Assembly: GCF_900105025.1 (NCBI RefSeq) | Contig: NZ_LT629759.1 | Location: 124,001-188,000, forward strand | Source of the DNA: Parafannyhessea umbonata | GTDB taxonomy: Bacteria; Actinomycetota; Coriobacteriia; Coriobacteriales; Atopobiaceae | Reading direction: 5' to 3' | DNA: 64,000 nucleotides | Shown here: positions 43,334 to 52,716 of the stretch, one piece after another | Layout: every line of letters starts with the position of its first letter | How positions within the stretch are numbered: the stretch's first letter is position 1 | Notes under the pieces: generated by a model | Database searches by the model: none | What the model saw: only the letters and a program-made list of their open reading frames with translations | Told to the model about the DNA's origin: nothing | Made by a program: the position numbers and the translations under genes

Positions 43334-43382
43334 GCGGGCACGTCGCCGGGACGGGCCCGCCGTACGCGAGGGGAGATTGCGC

Positions 43383-44318
43383 TTGAACATCGTCGAACTT
43401 CTGAAGGCGGCCCTGTACGGGCTCGTCGAGGGCATCACGGAGTGGCTGCCCGTCTCGAGCACGGGACACATGCTCCTGCTCAGCCAGTTCGTGACGCTGG
43501 ACGTCACCAAGGACTTCTGGGACATGTTCCTCGTCGTCATCCAGCTCGGCGCCATCCTCGCCGTGTGCGTCATGTTCTTCGGTGCGCTGAACCCGTTCTC
43601 CAGGGCGAAGTCCACGCAGGAGCGCAAGGGCACCTGGAGGCTGTGGGGGCAGATCATCGTCGCGTGCCTGCCTGCGGCCCTCGTCGGCATCCCGCTGGAC
43701 GATTGGATGGAAGATCACCTCGGCAGCCCGTTCGTCATCGCGGCCGCGCTCGTCGCCTACGGCATCGCGTTCATCGTCATCGAGACCTCCCGTGAGCACA
43801 AGGCGGAGCGCATCGCGATCGAGAGGTCGTTCAAGGCCCGCCCGCAGCACTTCAAGCCCAACTCCCAGCCCGTCGCACCCAGCAAGGCCGCGCTGGCAGA
43901 CGTCGACGCCCGCGTCCAGAGCATGGGCGAGCTCGGTTGGGGAACGGCCATCGGCATAGGCATCTTCCAGGTGCTCTCCATGGTGCCGGGCACCTCGCGT
44001 TCCGGCTCCACCATCATCGGCGGCCTGTTGCTCGGCTGCTCGCGCACCGTCGCGGCAGAGTTCACATTCTACCTCGCGATCCCCGTCATGGTGGGCGCCT
44101 CGGGGCTGCGCCTCGTGAAGTTCTTCCTCAAGGGCAACGCGTTCACGTCCGCAGAGCTCGCCATCCTCGGCGTCGGCTGCCTCGTCGCGTTCGTCGTCTC
44201 CATACTGGTCATCAGGTTCCTCATGGGCTTCATCAAGAAGCACGACTTCAAGCCCTTCGGCTGGTACCGCATCGTCCTCGGTGTCGCCGTCGTCGCGTAC
44301 TTCCTCATCGCCCGCTAG
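43383..44318 (+). CDS. uppP: Undecaprenyl-diphosphatase UppP (BacA)
   Basis: A 311-residue integral membrane phosphatase recycling undecaprenyl pyrophosphate for cell-wall synthesis. Signatures are GLVEGITEWLPVSSTGHM (catalytic Glu region), VPGTSRSGSTIIGG (active-site Arg/Ser) and eight or so hydrophobic helices. The TTG at 43383 is preferred because GGGGAG lies 7 bases upstream; a TTG at 43377 is too close. It is followed by a strong terminator. Confidence 0.93.
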   Translation: MNIVELLKAALYGLVEGITEWLPVSSTGHMLLLSQFVTLDVTKDFWDMFLVVIQLGAILAVCVMFFGALNPFSRAKSTQERKGTWRLWGQIIVACLPAALVGIPLDDWMEDHLGSPFVIAAALVAYGIAFIVIETSREHKAERIAIERSFKARPQHFKPNSQPVAPSKAALADVDARVQSMGELGWGTAIGIGIFQVLSMVPGTSRSGSTIIGGLLLGCSRTVAAEFTFYLAIPVMVGASGLRLVKFFLKGNAFTSAELAILGVGCLVAFVVSILVIRFLMGFIKKHDFKPFGWYRIVLGVAVVAYFLIAR

Positions 44319-44351
44319 GCTCGTCGTCTCGAGCAGTGCCATGCTCCCCAG

Positions 44352-44391
44352 GCCCGCGAACGGCAATTCTCTTGCCGTCGCGGGCTTTTTT
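44352..44391 (+). terminator. Strong terminator of uppP
   Basis: GCCCGCG-A-ACGGCAA / TTGCCGT-CGCGGGC stem with a 5-base loop (TTCTC) and T6. Confidence 0.92.
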
Positions 44392-44943
44392 CGTGCGCAA
44401 TTGATGTCGGAGACATCGCAATTTCCCGGCGTCCGCGCATGGTTCCGCCCTGATACTGGCTGCATAAATAGACCATAAGACAGTAACCTCGAACGTTGCG
44501 TCAATGTTTCGCGCATGGGTGAGAAAAACGTGCCCTTTTTGCGTTCGGCATACCTAACGTTTCGCTCATCCGTGGCCAGGGGTCGCGTCTCTCATTGCGT
44601 ACCTCGCGCGATGCTGATCGATTCGCAAGGATGCAATGGGATTGATATTTGTGACCTTTAGAACCCAAGCTGTCTGATGCAGGCGCAACTACCACTTCCA
44701 GAGAGGCTAGGTATTCAATAAACCCACGCTCCATATATGTAAAAACGTTTCCTGAAAAAGTTAGATAGGGTCCAAAAAGCGCTTGCCGATAAGTGGCATC
44801 CGCTTGGCGGCCCGTTTCATACCGTTTGCCAGTTTCGGCGGCCATGGCCACCAAAACCCTTTGCATTCACGCAACGGAAGCCTTGCAGCATCTTTGACCA
44901 ACGCGTCCATTGGTAATTCCTATGTGGTCTGGAGGGTGAAGGC
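44392..44943. other. Long low-GC leader of the microcompartment locus
   Basis: About 550 bases without a credible gene (a minus-strand frame at 44501-44866 has no Shine-Dalgarno sequence or family likeness). It contains a dyad GATGTC-GGA-GACATC at 44403-44417, a degenerate dispersed motif with a T-run (GGGTGAGAAAAACGTGCCCTTTTT, near 44517), and AT-rich stretches around 44730-44780 that could hold the promoter. It likely carries the regulatory sites for the ~20-kb operon. Confidence 0.55.
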
Positions 44944-46026
44944 ATGCAAGAGGCATCCGCTGTCAGCGTGGCTACGCAGAAGAAGAGGGAGCTTGACTCC
45001 AGCTTCTTCAAGAAGGGCATCATGGTTGCCCTTTTCTCGAGTCTTATGTACGGCTTCTACACCGCGTTCGTAACCGCTGGCCAGAACTCGCAGCTCTGGG
45101 CCAGCTGGACCAGCGCACTCAACCCGACCGCCTTCCTCGCGGTCTTCATCATCCCCACCGTCGCGAGTGCAATCAACGACTCCTGCAGCGCCATCTGGGC
45201 CCTCGCCATCACCGCGAAGCAGGGCAAGCTCGGTGACTTCGGGCGCACCATCAACACGAAGCCCGGCATCATCCTGATGCTCTCCGCGCTCGTCGGCGGC
45301 CCCATCGCCACGGTCGCCTACATCATTGCCCTCTCCCAGGCGGGCACCATCGTCGTTCCCATCGCGGCGCTCAACCCCGCAATCGGCTCCATCCTCTCCC
45401 GCATCCTGTACAAGCAGGAGCTTGGTCCCCGCAAGCTTGCCGGCATCGGCATCTGCGTCCTTGCGGGCCTCATGATCGGTACTGCGAGCCTCACGGGCGA
45501 CTCCTCCTCCAACATGGTTCTCGGCCTCGCCCTCGCGTTCGTCGCGGCGCTCGGCTGGGGTGCGGAGGGATGCATCGCCGGCTACGCCTCCTGCATGATC
45601 GACACCCAGATCGGCATCACCATCCGCCAGTGCGTCTCCGGCCTGGTCGAGCTCGTCGTCGTCCTGCCGGTCCTGTCCCTCGTCGGCGGCGTCTCGCTCG
45701 GCCAGTCCTTCGGCTACGTGGGTGCGGCAATCACCGACCTCCCCACCATCCTCTGCTTCGTTGTCGCCGGCTTCTCCGCCTACAAGTCGTTCGCCAGCTG
45801 GTATCGCGGCAACTCCATGTGCGGCACCGCCCTCGGCATGGCCTGCAACGGCACGTACACCTTCGTCGCGCCGCTTGTCACCTGGGTCGTCGTCGGTCTG
45901 ATCATGGGTATCCCCGGCTATGCGCTTCCGCCAATCGCCTGGATAGCCGCCATCGTCATGATTCTCGGCATCGTCGTCATCGCGGTTGACCCCAAGGAGC
46001 TCTTTGGAAAGAAGGAGGAGGCATAA
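44944..46026 (+). CDS. DMT-superfamily transporter of the choline locus
   Basis: 360 residues with ten hydrophobic helices. GPIATVAYIIALSQAGTIVVPIAALNPAIGSILSRI and LGWGAEGCIAGYASCMID mark EamA-like repeats. Its position as first gene of the microcompartment locus and translational overlap (TAATG) with the next gene suggest it imports choline or exports a product such as trimethylamine; neither is shown by sequence. It differs from the EutH/BetT carriers usually expected for ethanolamine or choline. GGAGGG and GAAGG precede the ATG. Confidence 0.82.
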   Translation: MQEASAVSVATQKKRELDSSFFKKGIMVALFSSLMYGFYTAFVTAGQNSQLWASWTSALNPTAFLAVFIIPTVASAINDSCSAIWALAITAKQGKLGDFGRTINTKPGIILMLSALVGGPIATVAYIIALSQAGTIVVPIAALNPAIGSILSRILYKQELGPRKLAGIGICVLAGLMIGTASLTGDSSSNMVLGLALAFVAALGWGAEGCIAGYASCMIDTQIGITIRQCVSGLVELVVVLPVLSLVGGVSLGQSFGYVGAAITDLPTILCFVVAGFSAYKSFASWYRGNSMCGTALGMACNGTYTFVAPLVTWVVVGLIMGIPGYALPPIAWIAAIVMILGIVVIAVDPKELFGKKEEA

Positions 46027-46289
46027 TGCGCCCGCTCAACTACGCAATGCTCAAGTACTTCACGACGGTCGACGAGGCAAGCGTCGACGACGTGATGAGG
46101 GACCTCAAGGGTGACTACTCCACGTTCACGGCGTTCAAGCGCGACAGGATGCAGGAGGCTCTCATGACTGCCGAGAAGAACGGGCTCATCAGCGAGACCC
46201 GCGTCGATCTCGACGATAACGGCGAGCTCCGCGTGTTCTACGGCGCGGATGCCGAGCAGCGCGACACCATCAATTCCTACATCAAGTAA
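46026..46289 (+). CDS. Small helical protein of the cut locus
   Basis: 87 residues, charged and helix-rich (YAMLKYFTTVDEASVDDVMRD, FKRDRMQEALMTAEKNGLI), ending in a beta-hairpin-like DNGELRVFYG. The pattern recalls a winged-helix fold and may be a small regulator or adaptor. Its ATG overlaps the transporter stop by one base, so the two are translated together. I do not recognise a named family. Confidence 0.7.
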   Translation: MRPLNYAMLKYFTTVDEASVDDVMRDLKGDYSTFTAFKRDRMQEALMTAEKNGLISETRVDLDDNGELRVFYGADAEQRDTINSYIK

Positions 46290-46302
46290 AAGGGGGCTTG
46301 TC

Positions 46303-46602
46303 ATGCGCTACAGGGGAGAGGAGGCCATCGGCCTCATCGAGACCATCGGCATGGTCCCCGCGATCTACGCGGCCGACGCGATGCTTAAGGCCGGCGACAC
46401 CGAGCTCGTCAGCTACGAGAACGTCGGCTCCACGCTCGTCACCATCATCGTGAAGGGCGACGTCGCGGCATGCGAGGCCGCGGTCAAGGCCGGCAAGGAG
46501 GCTGCCTCCAGCATTGGCAAGCTCACCGCCGCAAATGTGATGAAGAGGCCCGTCCCGCCCATCGGCGACGTCGTCTCCGTCCACGACGTCGACTACAACT
46601 AG
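46303..46602 (+). CDS. BMC-H shell protein, early paralogue
   Basis: A 99-residue single-domain BMC-H protein forming a hexameric shell tile. It shows EAIGLIETIGMVPAIYAADAM, then LVTIIVKGDVAACEAAVKAG, the canonical strand/helix order. It differs clearly from the later near-identical BMC-H set and has a longer tail (PPIGDVVSVHDVDYN). The start at 46303 has AGGGGGC upstream. Confidence 0.88.
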   Translation: MRYRGEEAIGLIETIGMVPAIYAADAMLKAGDTELVSYENVGSTLVTIIVKGDVAACEAAVKAGKEAASSIGKLTAANVMKRPVPPIGDVVSVHDVDYN

Positions 46603-46613
46603 GAGGCTGGACC

Positions 46614-46925
46614 ATGGCAAGTGAGGGCATGAACGCGCTCGGCGCAATCGAGACCTTTGGCCTGGTATGGGTCCTCGAGGCCGGGGACGCCATGTGCAAG
46701 GCGGGAGACGTCGAGCTCATAGGCTACGAGAACACCGCCTCCGGATATATCTCCATCCTCGTCCAGGGCGACGTCGCGGCGTGCAAGGCCGCGGTCGAGG
46801 CCGGCGTGAAGGCTGTCGAGGCGCTCGGCGCGGAGGTCTACAGCTCCGTCGTCATCGCAAGGCCTCACCCCGATCTCAAGAAGATCACTGACAAGTACAC
46901 CGTCGAGAAGCTCCTGCCCTACTAG
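46614..46925 (+). CDS. BMC-H shell protein, second early paralogue
   Basis: 103 residues, BMC-H fold (ALGAIETFGLVWVLEAGDAM; ISILVQGDVAACKAAVEAG). The pore region (ENTASGYI) lacks the GGG of the other shell paralogues, so the hexamer pore is probably different. The C-terminal ~20 residues (HPDLKKITDKYTVEKLL) form an extra helix. It follows the previous BMC gene by 11 bases with AGGAGG. Confidence 0.88.
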   Translation: MASEGMNALGAIETFGLVWVLEAGDAMCKAGDVELIGYENTASGYISILVQGDVAACKAAVEAGVKAVEALGAEVYSSVVIARPHPDLKKITDKYTVEKLLPY

Positions 46926-46936
46926 GGAGGTGTCGA

Positions 46937-48472
46937 ATGTCTCTCATCGATAACGACCTTCTCTCGATTCAGGAGGCGCGCATTCTCCTGGAGCACGCGG
47001 CCGAATCCGCGGAGGTCCTCGAGGGGCTGCCGGCATCGCTGGTCGACGACTTCCTGACACACCTGCGCGAACGAATCCTGCCCAAGGCGCGCGAGTACGC
47101 TGAGGCGTCCTTTGCGGAGAGCGACTACTGCTCGCCCGAGGACGAGTCCGAGCTCACGAAGTGGGTCCTCGGAGACCTGTTGGACGACGTGCGAGCACAG
47201 ACTCCGGTGCAGAAGATCATCCGCTCGCGCAGAGGCTCCGCGGAGGTATGCCTTCCCAAGGGCGTGGTCGTGTCGCTGCTTCCGGATTGGCTTGCGGTTC
47301 CCACGATGCTCAGCCAGCTCTTCATGGCGGTGCACTCCAAGAGCCCGATCGTCTTCTCGGCTAGCGCCCGCATCCATGCGACGTGCGAGAAGGTCATGGG
47401 CGACGTGCTCCAGGTCGCGGAGTTCTGCCACTATCCCACGGAGGCGCTCGGCTTCCTTTCGATCTTCTGCCCCGAGGGCGAGGAGTGGGTCTGTTCGCAG
47501 CCGTGCGTCCGCGTGGTCATCGACTCCCGCGAGGAATCGAACGCCCACGACTTCGACGCTGCTGGCAGGGACGTGTACCACGCGACGCTGGGCAACAACC
47601 CGGTCTTCGTGGAGTCGACCGCGGACCTCTCCGCGTGCGCGGACGAGGTGGTCCTCGGCAAGTCGTTCTGCTACGGGATGCTTCCGGGCGCGGAGCAGAG
47701 CGTTGTCGTGGAGCGTGCCGTGGACGAGCGCTTCCAGGAGGAGCTTCGCCGGCGCGGGTGCTACTTCCTCACGGACGAGGAGGCGGACCGCCTTGTGGGG
47801 ACGCTCTTCATGCAGGACGGCAGCCCGTATCGCGAGCTCATCGCGAAGAGCGCCTTCGACCTCGCCCGTCGCGCCGACATAACGGTGCCCGAGAGCACGA
47901 GGGTGCTCGTCGTCGAAAAGCCCTACGTCAGCGAGTACAGCTTCTTCTCGAAGGCAAAGTTCGGCCCCGTCCTCTCGTACTACGTGGAAGAGAGCTGGCG
48001 TACGGCGTGCGAGAAGTGCATAGAGCTGATCCTCAACAGCGGTCACGGCAACGCGCTCTCGATCTTCTCAAAGGATCCCGAGGTAATCCGCCAATTCATC
48101 CTCAAGAAGCCCGTTGGCAGGGTCCTCGTGAACGTCAGCACCGGACTTGGTTGCATCGGCTGTCACAGCGACCTGCCGAAGACGCTCACGGTCACCGGAT
48201 GGGACTGCGCCACCACCTCGGAGCTCGGGGTCACCTACGGGGATTTCGTGCGCAGAAGGCAGGTGGGAGTCGGGGAAGGTCCCGACGCGCGGGCGCTGCT
48301 TGACAAGGCGAGCTCGTGCGACCACACGCCGGTCGCTGTGAGGGTTCGGATTCCGGACTCCGGGGGCGGGGAGAAGAGCCGTCCTGCGGGGCCGAGGGAT
48401 ACAGGCAAGGAGCCGGGGGACTGGTTCTCCGGCGTAGTACAGGCAATTCGTAACGATTCCGAAGAGGAGTGA
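46937..48472 (+). CDS. Aldehyde-dehydrogenase paralogue lacking the catalytic Cys
   Basis: 511 residues of the CoA-acylating aldehyde dehydrogenase superfamily. Its N-terminus ([20 protein letters not shown]) parallels that of the active paralogue at 56458 (DYDLQSIQAARDL). In the active-site block it reads [14 protein letters not shown], where the paralogue has KTFDNGTICASEQS: the nucleophile position is Pro250. A Cys at 245 is the nearest alternative. The Rossmann glycine segment is also degenerate. Pseudoenzyme or scaffold function is likely. The C-terminal ~70 residues form a disordered tail with GGGEKSRP (dispersed motif) and an amphipathic end ([12 protein letters not shown]) resembling an encapsulation peptide. 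The stop is 2 bases before cutC. Confidence 0.82.
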   Translation: MSLIDNDLLSIQEARILLEHAAESAEVLEGLPASLVDDFLTHLRERILPKAREYAEASFAESDYCSPEDESELTKWVLGDLLDDVRAQTPVQKIIRSRRGSAEVCLPKGVVVSLLPDWLAVPTMLSQLFMAVHSKSPIVFSASARIHATCEKVMGDVLQVAEFCHYPTEALGFLSIFCPEGEEWVCSQPCVRVVIDSREESNAHDFDAAGRDVYHATLGNNPVFVESTADLSACADEVVLGKSFCYGMLPGAEQSVVVERAVDERFQEELRRRGCYFLTDEEADRLVGTLFMQDGSPYRELIAKSAFDLARRADITVPESTRVLVVEKPYVSEYSFFSKAKFGPVLSYYVEESWRTACEKCIELILNSGHGNALSIFSKDPEVIRQFILKKPVGRVLVNVSTGLGCIGCHSDLPKTLTVTGWDCATTSELGVTYGDFVRRRQVGVGEGPDARALLDKASSCDHTPVAVRVRIPDSGGGEKSRPAGPRDTGKEPGDWFSGVVQAIRNDSEEE

Positions 48473-48474
48473 GA

Positions 48475-51018
48475 ATGGACATCAAGGAGTTTGCGAAGGA
48501 GCTGTCCGAGGCAACGAAGGACATGTCCGACGAGCAGCGCGCTACCGTCCGCAAGATGTTCGAGAAGGTGGCCGACCAGCTCGACGCGCCCGTCGCCTCC
48601 GCCCACGAGCACGTGAGCGACGATGAGCCCTACGACGTGCCCGACGGTCCCACCGACCGCCAGGTCCGCCTGAAGGAGAACTTCCTCAAGCAGGTGCCGA
48701 CGATCACCATGTTCCGTGCTCGTGCGGTCACCGAGCTCACGAAGGCCAATCCCGGCATGCCGAAGATCGAGCTTCGTGCCAAGGCGTTCCGTCGCTGCTG
48801 CGAGACCGCCCCGCTGGTCATCCAGGACGACGAGCTTGTCGTCGGAGCACCCTGCGGCGCACCTCGCGCCGGTGCGTTCTCGCCGGACCTCGCATGGCGT
48901 TGGCTTCGCGACGAGCTCGACACCATCGGTGACCGTCCGCAGGACCCGTTCTACATCTCGGAGGAGGACAAGCAGTACTGCCGCGACGTGCTGTTCCCGT
49001 TCTGGGAGGGCAAGTCCCAGGATGAGATCTGCGAGGACCAGTACCGCGAGGCAGGCGTCTGGGAGCTCTCCGGCGAGTCTTTCGTCTCCGACTGCTCCTA
49101 CCATGCCATGTCCGGCGGCGGTGACTCCAACCCCGGCTACGACGTCATCCTCATGAACAAGGGCATGCTCGACATCCAGGCCGAGGCGAAGCAGCACCTC
49201 GCGCAGCTTGACTATGCCAACCCCGACGACCTCGACAAGATCTACTTCTACAAGAGCGTGATCGACACCACCGAGGGCGTCATGATCTATGCGAAGCGCA
49301 TGAGCGACTACGCGGCGAAGCTCGCCGCCGAGTGCCACGACGCGAAGCGCAAGCACGAGCTCGAGCAGATCTCCACGATCCTCTCGCACGTCCCCGCCCA
49401 CAAGCCCAGCACGTTCTGGGAGGCCGTCCAGTCCGTCTTCGTCATCGAGAGCCTGCTCCCGGTGGAGGAGAACCAGACCGGCATGTCTCTCGGCCGCGTC
49501 GACCAGTACATGTATCCGTTCTACAAGGCAGACATCGAGGCCGGCCGCATCACGCCGTACCAGGCGTTCGACATCGCGGGCTGCATGCTCATCAAGATGT
49601 CCGAGATGATGTGGGTCACCTCCCGCGGCCAGTCCGAGTTCTTTGCCGGCTACCAGCCCTTCGTGAACATGACCCTCGGCGGCGTCACGCGTCAGGGCCA
49701 CGACGCGACGAACGATTTGACCTACCTTCTGATGGACGCCGTCCGTCACGTCAAGGTGTACCAGCCGTCCATCGCGTGCCGCATCAACAACAAGTCGCCC
49801 GAGAAGTACATGCGCAAGATCGTGGACATCGTCCGCTCCGGCATGGGCTTCCCCGCGTGTCACTTTGACGACACCCACATCAAGATGATGCTTGCCAAGG
49901 GCGTCAGCGTCGAGGACGCGCGCGACTACTGCATGATGGGCTGCGTCGAGCCCCAGAAGTCCGGCCGACTGTACCAGTGGACCTCCACGTCCTACACGCA
50001 GTGGCCCATCTGCATAGAGCTCACCCTCAACCACGGCATCCCCCTGTGGTACGGCAAGCAGGTAACCCCCGACCTGGGCGACCCGGAGCAGTACCACACC
50101 TACGAGGAGTTCGACGCCGCCGTCAAGAAGACCATCTACTACGTCACCAAGTGGACGGACGTCGCGACGGTCATCTCGCAGCGCGTCGCGCGTGACGTCG
50201 CCCCGAAGCCCCTCATGTCCATCATGTACGAGGGTTGCATGGAGCACGGCAAGGACGTCTCCGCCGGTGGCGCCATGTACAACTACGGCCCCGGCGTCGT
50301 CTGGACCGGCCTCGCCACCTACGCGGACTCCATGGCCGCCATCAAGAAGCTGGTCTTCGACGAGCACAAGTACACGCTCACGCAGATGTTCGATGCCATG
50401 AAGGCCGACTTCGAGGGCTACGACCAGCTGCGCAAGGACTGCCTCGACGCCCCGAAGTACGGAAACGACGACGACTACGCGGATGACATCGCAGCGGACA
50501 TCATCGACTACACCGAGCACATCCACCTGGACTTCAAGACGCTGTACTCCCACATGTCCACCGGAACGCTCTCCATCTCCAACAACACCCCGTTCGGCGA
50601 GATGACCGGCGCCACCGCGAACGGCCGCAAGGCTTGGACCCCGCTGTCCGATGGCATCAGCCCCACGCAGGGTGCGGACTTCCGCGGTCCCACCGCCATC
50701 ATCAAGTCCGTCTCGAAGCTCTCGAACGACTCGATGAACATCGGCATGGTCCACAACTTCAAGCTCATGAGCGGCTTGCTCGACACGCCCGAGGGCGAGA
50801 ACGGCCTCATCACCCTGCTGCGCACCGCCTCGATGTTCGGCAACGGCGAGATGCAGTTCAACTACCTCGACAACAAGACGCTCATCGACGCCCAGAAGCA
50901 TCCGGAGAACCACCGCGACCTCGTGGTCCGCGTCGCAGGCTACTCGGCGTTCTTCAACGAGCTGTGCAAGGACGTCCAGGACGAAATCATCAGCCGCACC
51001 ATGCTCAACAAGTTCTAG
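48475..51018 (+). CDS. cutC: Choline trimethylamine-lyase CutC
   Basis: An 847-residue glycyl radical enzyme splitting choline into trimethylamine and acetaldehyde. Key residues align with the characterised enzyme with an offset of one: Asp217 in [10 protein letters not shown], Cys490 and Glu492 in MMGCVEPQ, and Gly822 in RVAGYSAFF. The GCVEP motif and choline-pocket Asp separate it from glycerol dehydratase, isethionate lyase and pyruvate formate-lyase. The N-terminal ~40 residues are a charged helix that may target the enzyme into the shell. GAGGAG precedes the ATG by 5 bases. It needs oxygen-free conditions and CutD for activation. Confidence 0.95.
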   Translation: MDIKEFAKELSEATKDMSDEQRATVRKMFEKVADQLDAPVASAHEHVSDDEPYDVPDGPTDRQVRLKENFLKQVPTITMFRARAVTELTKANPGMPKIELRAKAFRRCCETAPLVIQDDELVVGAPCGAPRAGAFSPDLAWRWLRDELDTIGDRPQDPFYISEEDKQYCRDVLFPFWEGKSQDEICEDQYREAGVWELSGESFVSDCSYHAMSGGGDSNPGYDVILMNKGMLDIQAEAKQHLAQLDYANPDDLDKIYFYKSVIDTTEGVMIYAKRMSDYAAKLAAECHDAKRKHELEQISTILSHVPAHKPSTFWEAVQSVFVIESLLPVEENQTGMSLGRVDQYMYPFYKADIEAGRITPYQAFDIAGCMLIKMSEMMWVTSRGQSEFFAGYQPFVNMTLGGVTRQGHDATNDLTYLLMDAVRHVKVYQPSIACRINNKSPEKYMRKIVDIVRSGMGFPACHFDDTHIKMMLAKGVSVEDARDYCMMGCVEPQKSGRLYQWTSTSYTQWPICIELTLNHGIPLWYGKQVTPDLGDPEQYHTYEEFDAAVKKTIYYVTKWTDVATVISQRVARDVAPKPLMSIMYEGCMEHGKDVSAGGAMYNYGPGVVWTGLATYADSMAAIKKLVFDEHKYTLTQMFDAMKADFEGYDQLRKDCLDAPKYGNDDDYADDIAADIIDYTEHIHLDFKTLYSHMSTGTLSISNNTPFGEMTGATANGRKAWTPLSDGISPTQGADFRGPTAIIKSVSKLSNDSMNIGMVHNFKLMSGLLDTPEGENGLITLLRTASMFGNGEMQFNYLDNKTLIDAQKHPENHRDLVVRVAGYSAFFNELCKDVQDEIISRTMLNKF

Positions 51019-51090
51019 GCAACAAGAACCGTAATCGGAAGACCAGAGGAGTGCCACGCCGTGGTACGCGAAAAGAAGGGAGAGGCTGCA

Positions 51091-52035
51091 ATGAGCCGCG
51101 AGCAGAGTGGTGTTGAGCGCAAGGCGCGCATCTTCAACCTTCAGAAGTACAACATGTACGACGGCCCCGGCGTGCGCTCCATGGCCTTCCTCAAGGGCTG
51201 CCCCCTCCGCTGCAAATGGTGCTCGAACCCCGAGAGCCAGCATCGCGGGCACGAGGTCATGTTCAAGCGTGCGAACTGCGTCGACTGCGGGGCATGCGTC
51301 GCGGTCTGCCCCGTCGGCGTCCACAAGATGGCGGACGGGGAGCACGTCGTCGACCGCGACGTCCAGTGCATCGGCTGCCGCAGGTGCGAGAAGGCCTGCA
51401 TGTACCATGCGCTTGAGGTCATGGGGGAGGACCGCTCCATCGACGACATCATGGACTTCCTGGACGAGGACGCCGACTTCTACCGCATGTCCGGGGGCGG
51501 CATCACGCTCTCCGGGGGAGAAGTGCTGGCACAGCCGGAGGCAACCCTTTCCATCCTGATGGCGGCGAAGGCCCATGGCTACCACACGGCCATCGAGACC
51601 TGCGGTTACGCACCGACGCCGACCATCATGAGGGTCGCGCAGTACGTCGATCTGTTCCTGTTCGACATCAAGCAGATGGACCCCGTGAAGCACAAGTTTT
51701 GGACGGGCGTGAACAACGAGCAGATCCTGTGCAACGTCAAGGAGCTCCTGGAGAACGGATACAACGTCCGCGTCCGCATGCCCCTGCTCAAGGGCGTGAA
51801 CGACTCCAAGGAAGAGATCGACGCGGTCATCGCGTACTTCAAGCCGTATCGCTACCAGAAGAACTTCGACGGCGTCGACCTGCTTCCCTACCACAAGCTC
51901 GGCGTCGGCAAGTACGCGTCGCTCGGTCGTGACTACGAGATCAAGGACGACCCGTCGCTCAGCGACGACGACCTCAACAGGATCGAGGGCTGGATCAAGG
52001 GCGCCGACTTCAAGGTGAGCCTGGTCAGGCACTAG
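51091..52035 (+). CDS. cutD: CutC-activating radical SAM enzyme CutD
   Basis: A 314-residue glycyl-radical-enzyme activase. The SAM cluster motif is CPLRCKWC, a ferredoxin insert carries CVDCGACVAVCP and CIGCRRCEKAC, and the SAM-binding region contains SGGGITLSGGEVL. It installs the radical on Gly822 of CutC using SAM and a reduced 4Fe-4S cluster. The start at 51091 is set by AAGGGAGAGG; an upstream in-frame GTG at 51061 is less likely. Its position immediately after cutC is the standard pairing. Confidence 0.94.
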   Translation: MSREQSGVERKARIFNLQKYNMYDGPGVRSMAFLKGCPLRCKWCSNPESQHRGHEVMFKRANCVDCGACVAVCPVGVHKMADGEHVVDRDVQCIGCRRCEKACMYHALEVMGEDRSIDDIMDFLDEDADFYRMSGGGITLSGGEVLAQPEATLSILMAAKAHGYHTAIETCGYAPTPTIMRVAQYVDLFLFDIKQMDPVKHKFWTGVNNEQILCNVKELLENGYNVRVRMPLLKGVNDSKEEIDAVIAYFKPYRYQKNFDGVDLLPYHKLGVGKYASLGRDYEIKDDPSLSDDDLNRIEGWIKGADFKVSLVRH

Positions 52036-52089
52036 ATGCCGATGTGGCACCAGCATCTGCGGAACACGAGAGACTGAGAGGAGGATGAA

Positions 52090-52713
52090 ATGCACTACGT
52101 CACCGAGGACGAGCTGCGCGAGGCATACGGGACGTGCCCGTTCGAAAAGTACAAGCTTCCCGAGGACGCGCGCCTCACGCCAAGCGCAAGGCAGTTCCTG
52201 ATTGACTTCAGGATCGAGTTCGAGGGCGACGAACGGGGACCGAAACCCCACGGTGAGGCGCGTGGCATTCACGGCGGCCCGCATCGCGAGCCGACGGTGG
52301 ATCTGGGTGCGCTGGTCTTCGACGCGAACCTCCTCGGCGCCCGCCTGAGGCTGCTCGCCCGTAGGGCGCTCGGCGTGGACAACACCGTCGCGCGCCGTAC
52401 GGAGAGGGTCGGCCGTCTGTGGCAGGAGGCGCGGAGCGCTTCCGACCTCGTCACGGCCGACGGTCATGCCGACCCGGCCGGAGGTCCGCCGGGCCCGACG
52501 CCCGTCCCGACCTTCGATGCGGGCATACATCCGGTCTTCTTCGAGATGGCAAGCGTTCATGCCCAGATAGGTCGGTACGCCCGCTCCTGGGCGAGGGCGA
52601 AGGAGAGTCTGGGACCCGACGAGGCGAGGGTCGTCTCGGCGTGGGTCAGTGAGGCGACGACGGTGTGCGAACTGCTCGAAGAGGCAATTTCCAATGCGGA
52701 AGAGGAGGTGTAG
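52090..52713 (+). CDS. EutT-like protein in the choline locus
   Basis: 207 residues. The N-terminus (LPEDARLTPSARQFLIDFRI) strongly resembles EutT, the corrinoid adenosyltransferase of ethanolamine microcompartments. The C-terminal half is helical (HPVFFEMASVHAQIGRYARSW). Since CutC needs no B12, a corrinoid role would be unexpected here; it may be repurposed for structure or cofactor binding. The N-terminal similarity could also reflect a shared targeting segment. GAGGAGG precedes the start. The following eutJ start lies 3 bases after its stop. Confidence 0.6.
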   Translation: MHYVTEDELREAYGTCPFEKYKLPEDARLTPSARQFLIDFRIEFEGDERGPKPHGEARGIHGGPHREPTVDLGALVFDANLLGARLRLLARRALGVDNTVARRTERVGRLWQEARSASDLVTADGHADPAGGPPGPTPVPTFDAGIHPVFFEMASVHAQIGRYARSWARAKESLGPDEARVVSAWVSEATTVCELLEEAISNAEEEV

Positions 52714-52716
52714 AGG

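Noticed and set aside
44501-44866. A 121-codon minus-strand frame in the leader of the microcompartment locus
   Set aside because: No ribosome-binding site, no recognisable domain, low-GC region with codon use unlike neighbours.
48475-51018. Glycerol dehydratase, isethionate lyase or pyruvate formate-lyase identity for the glycyl radical enzyme
   Set aside because: GCVEP, the choline-pocket Asp in [10 protein letters not shown] and near-exact residue numbering match choline lyase. The adjacent CutD-type activase and acetaldehyde enzymes agree.
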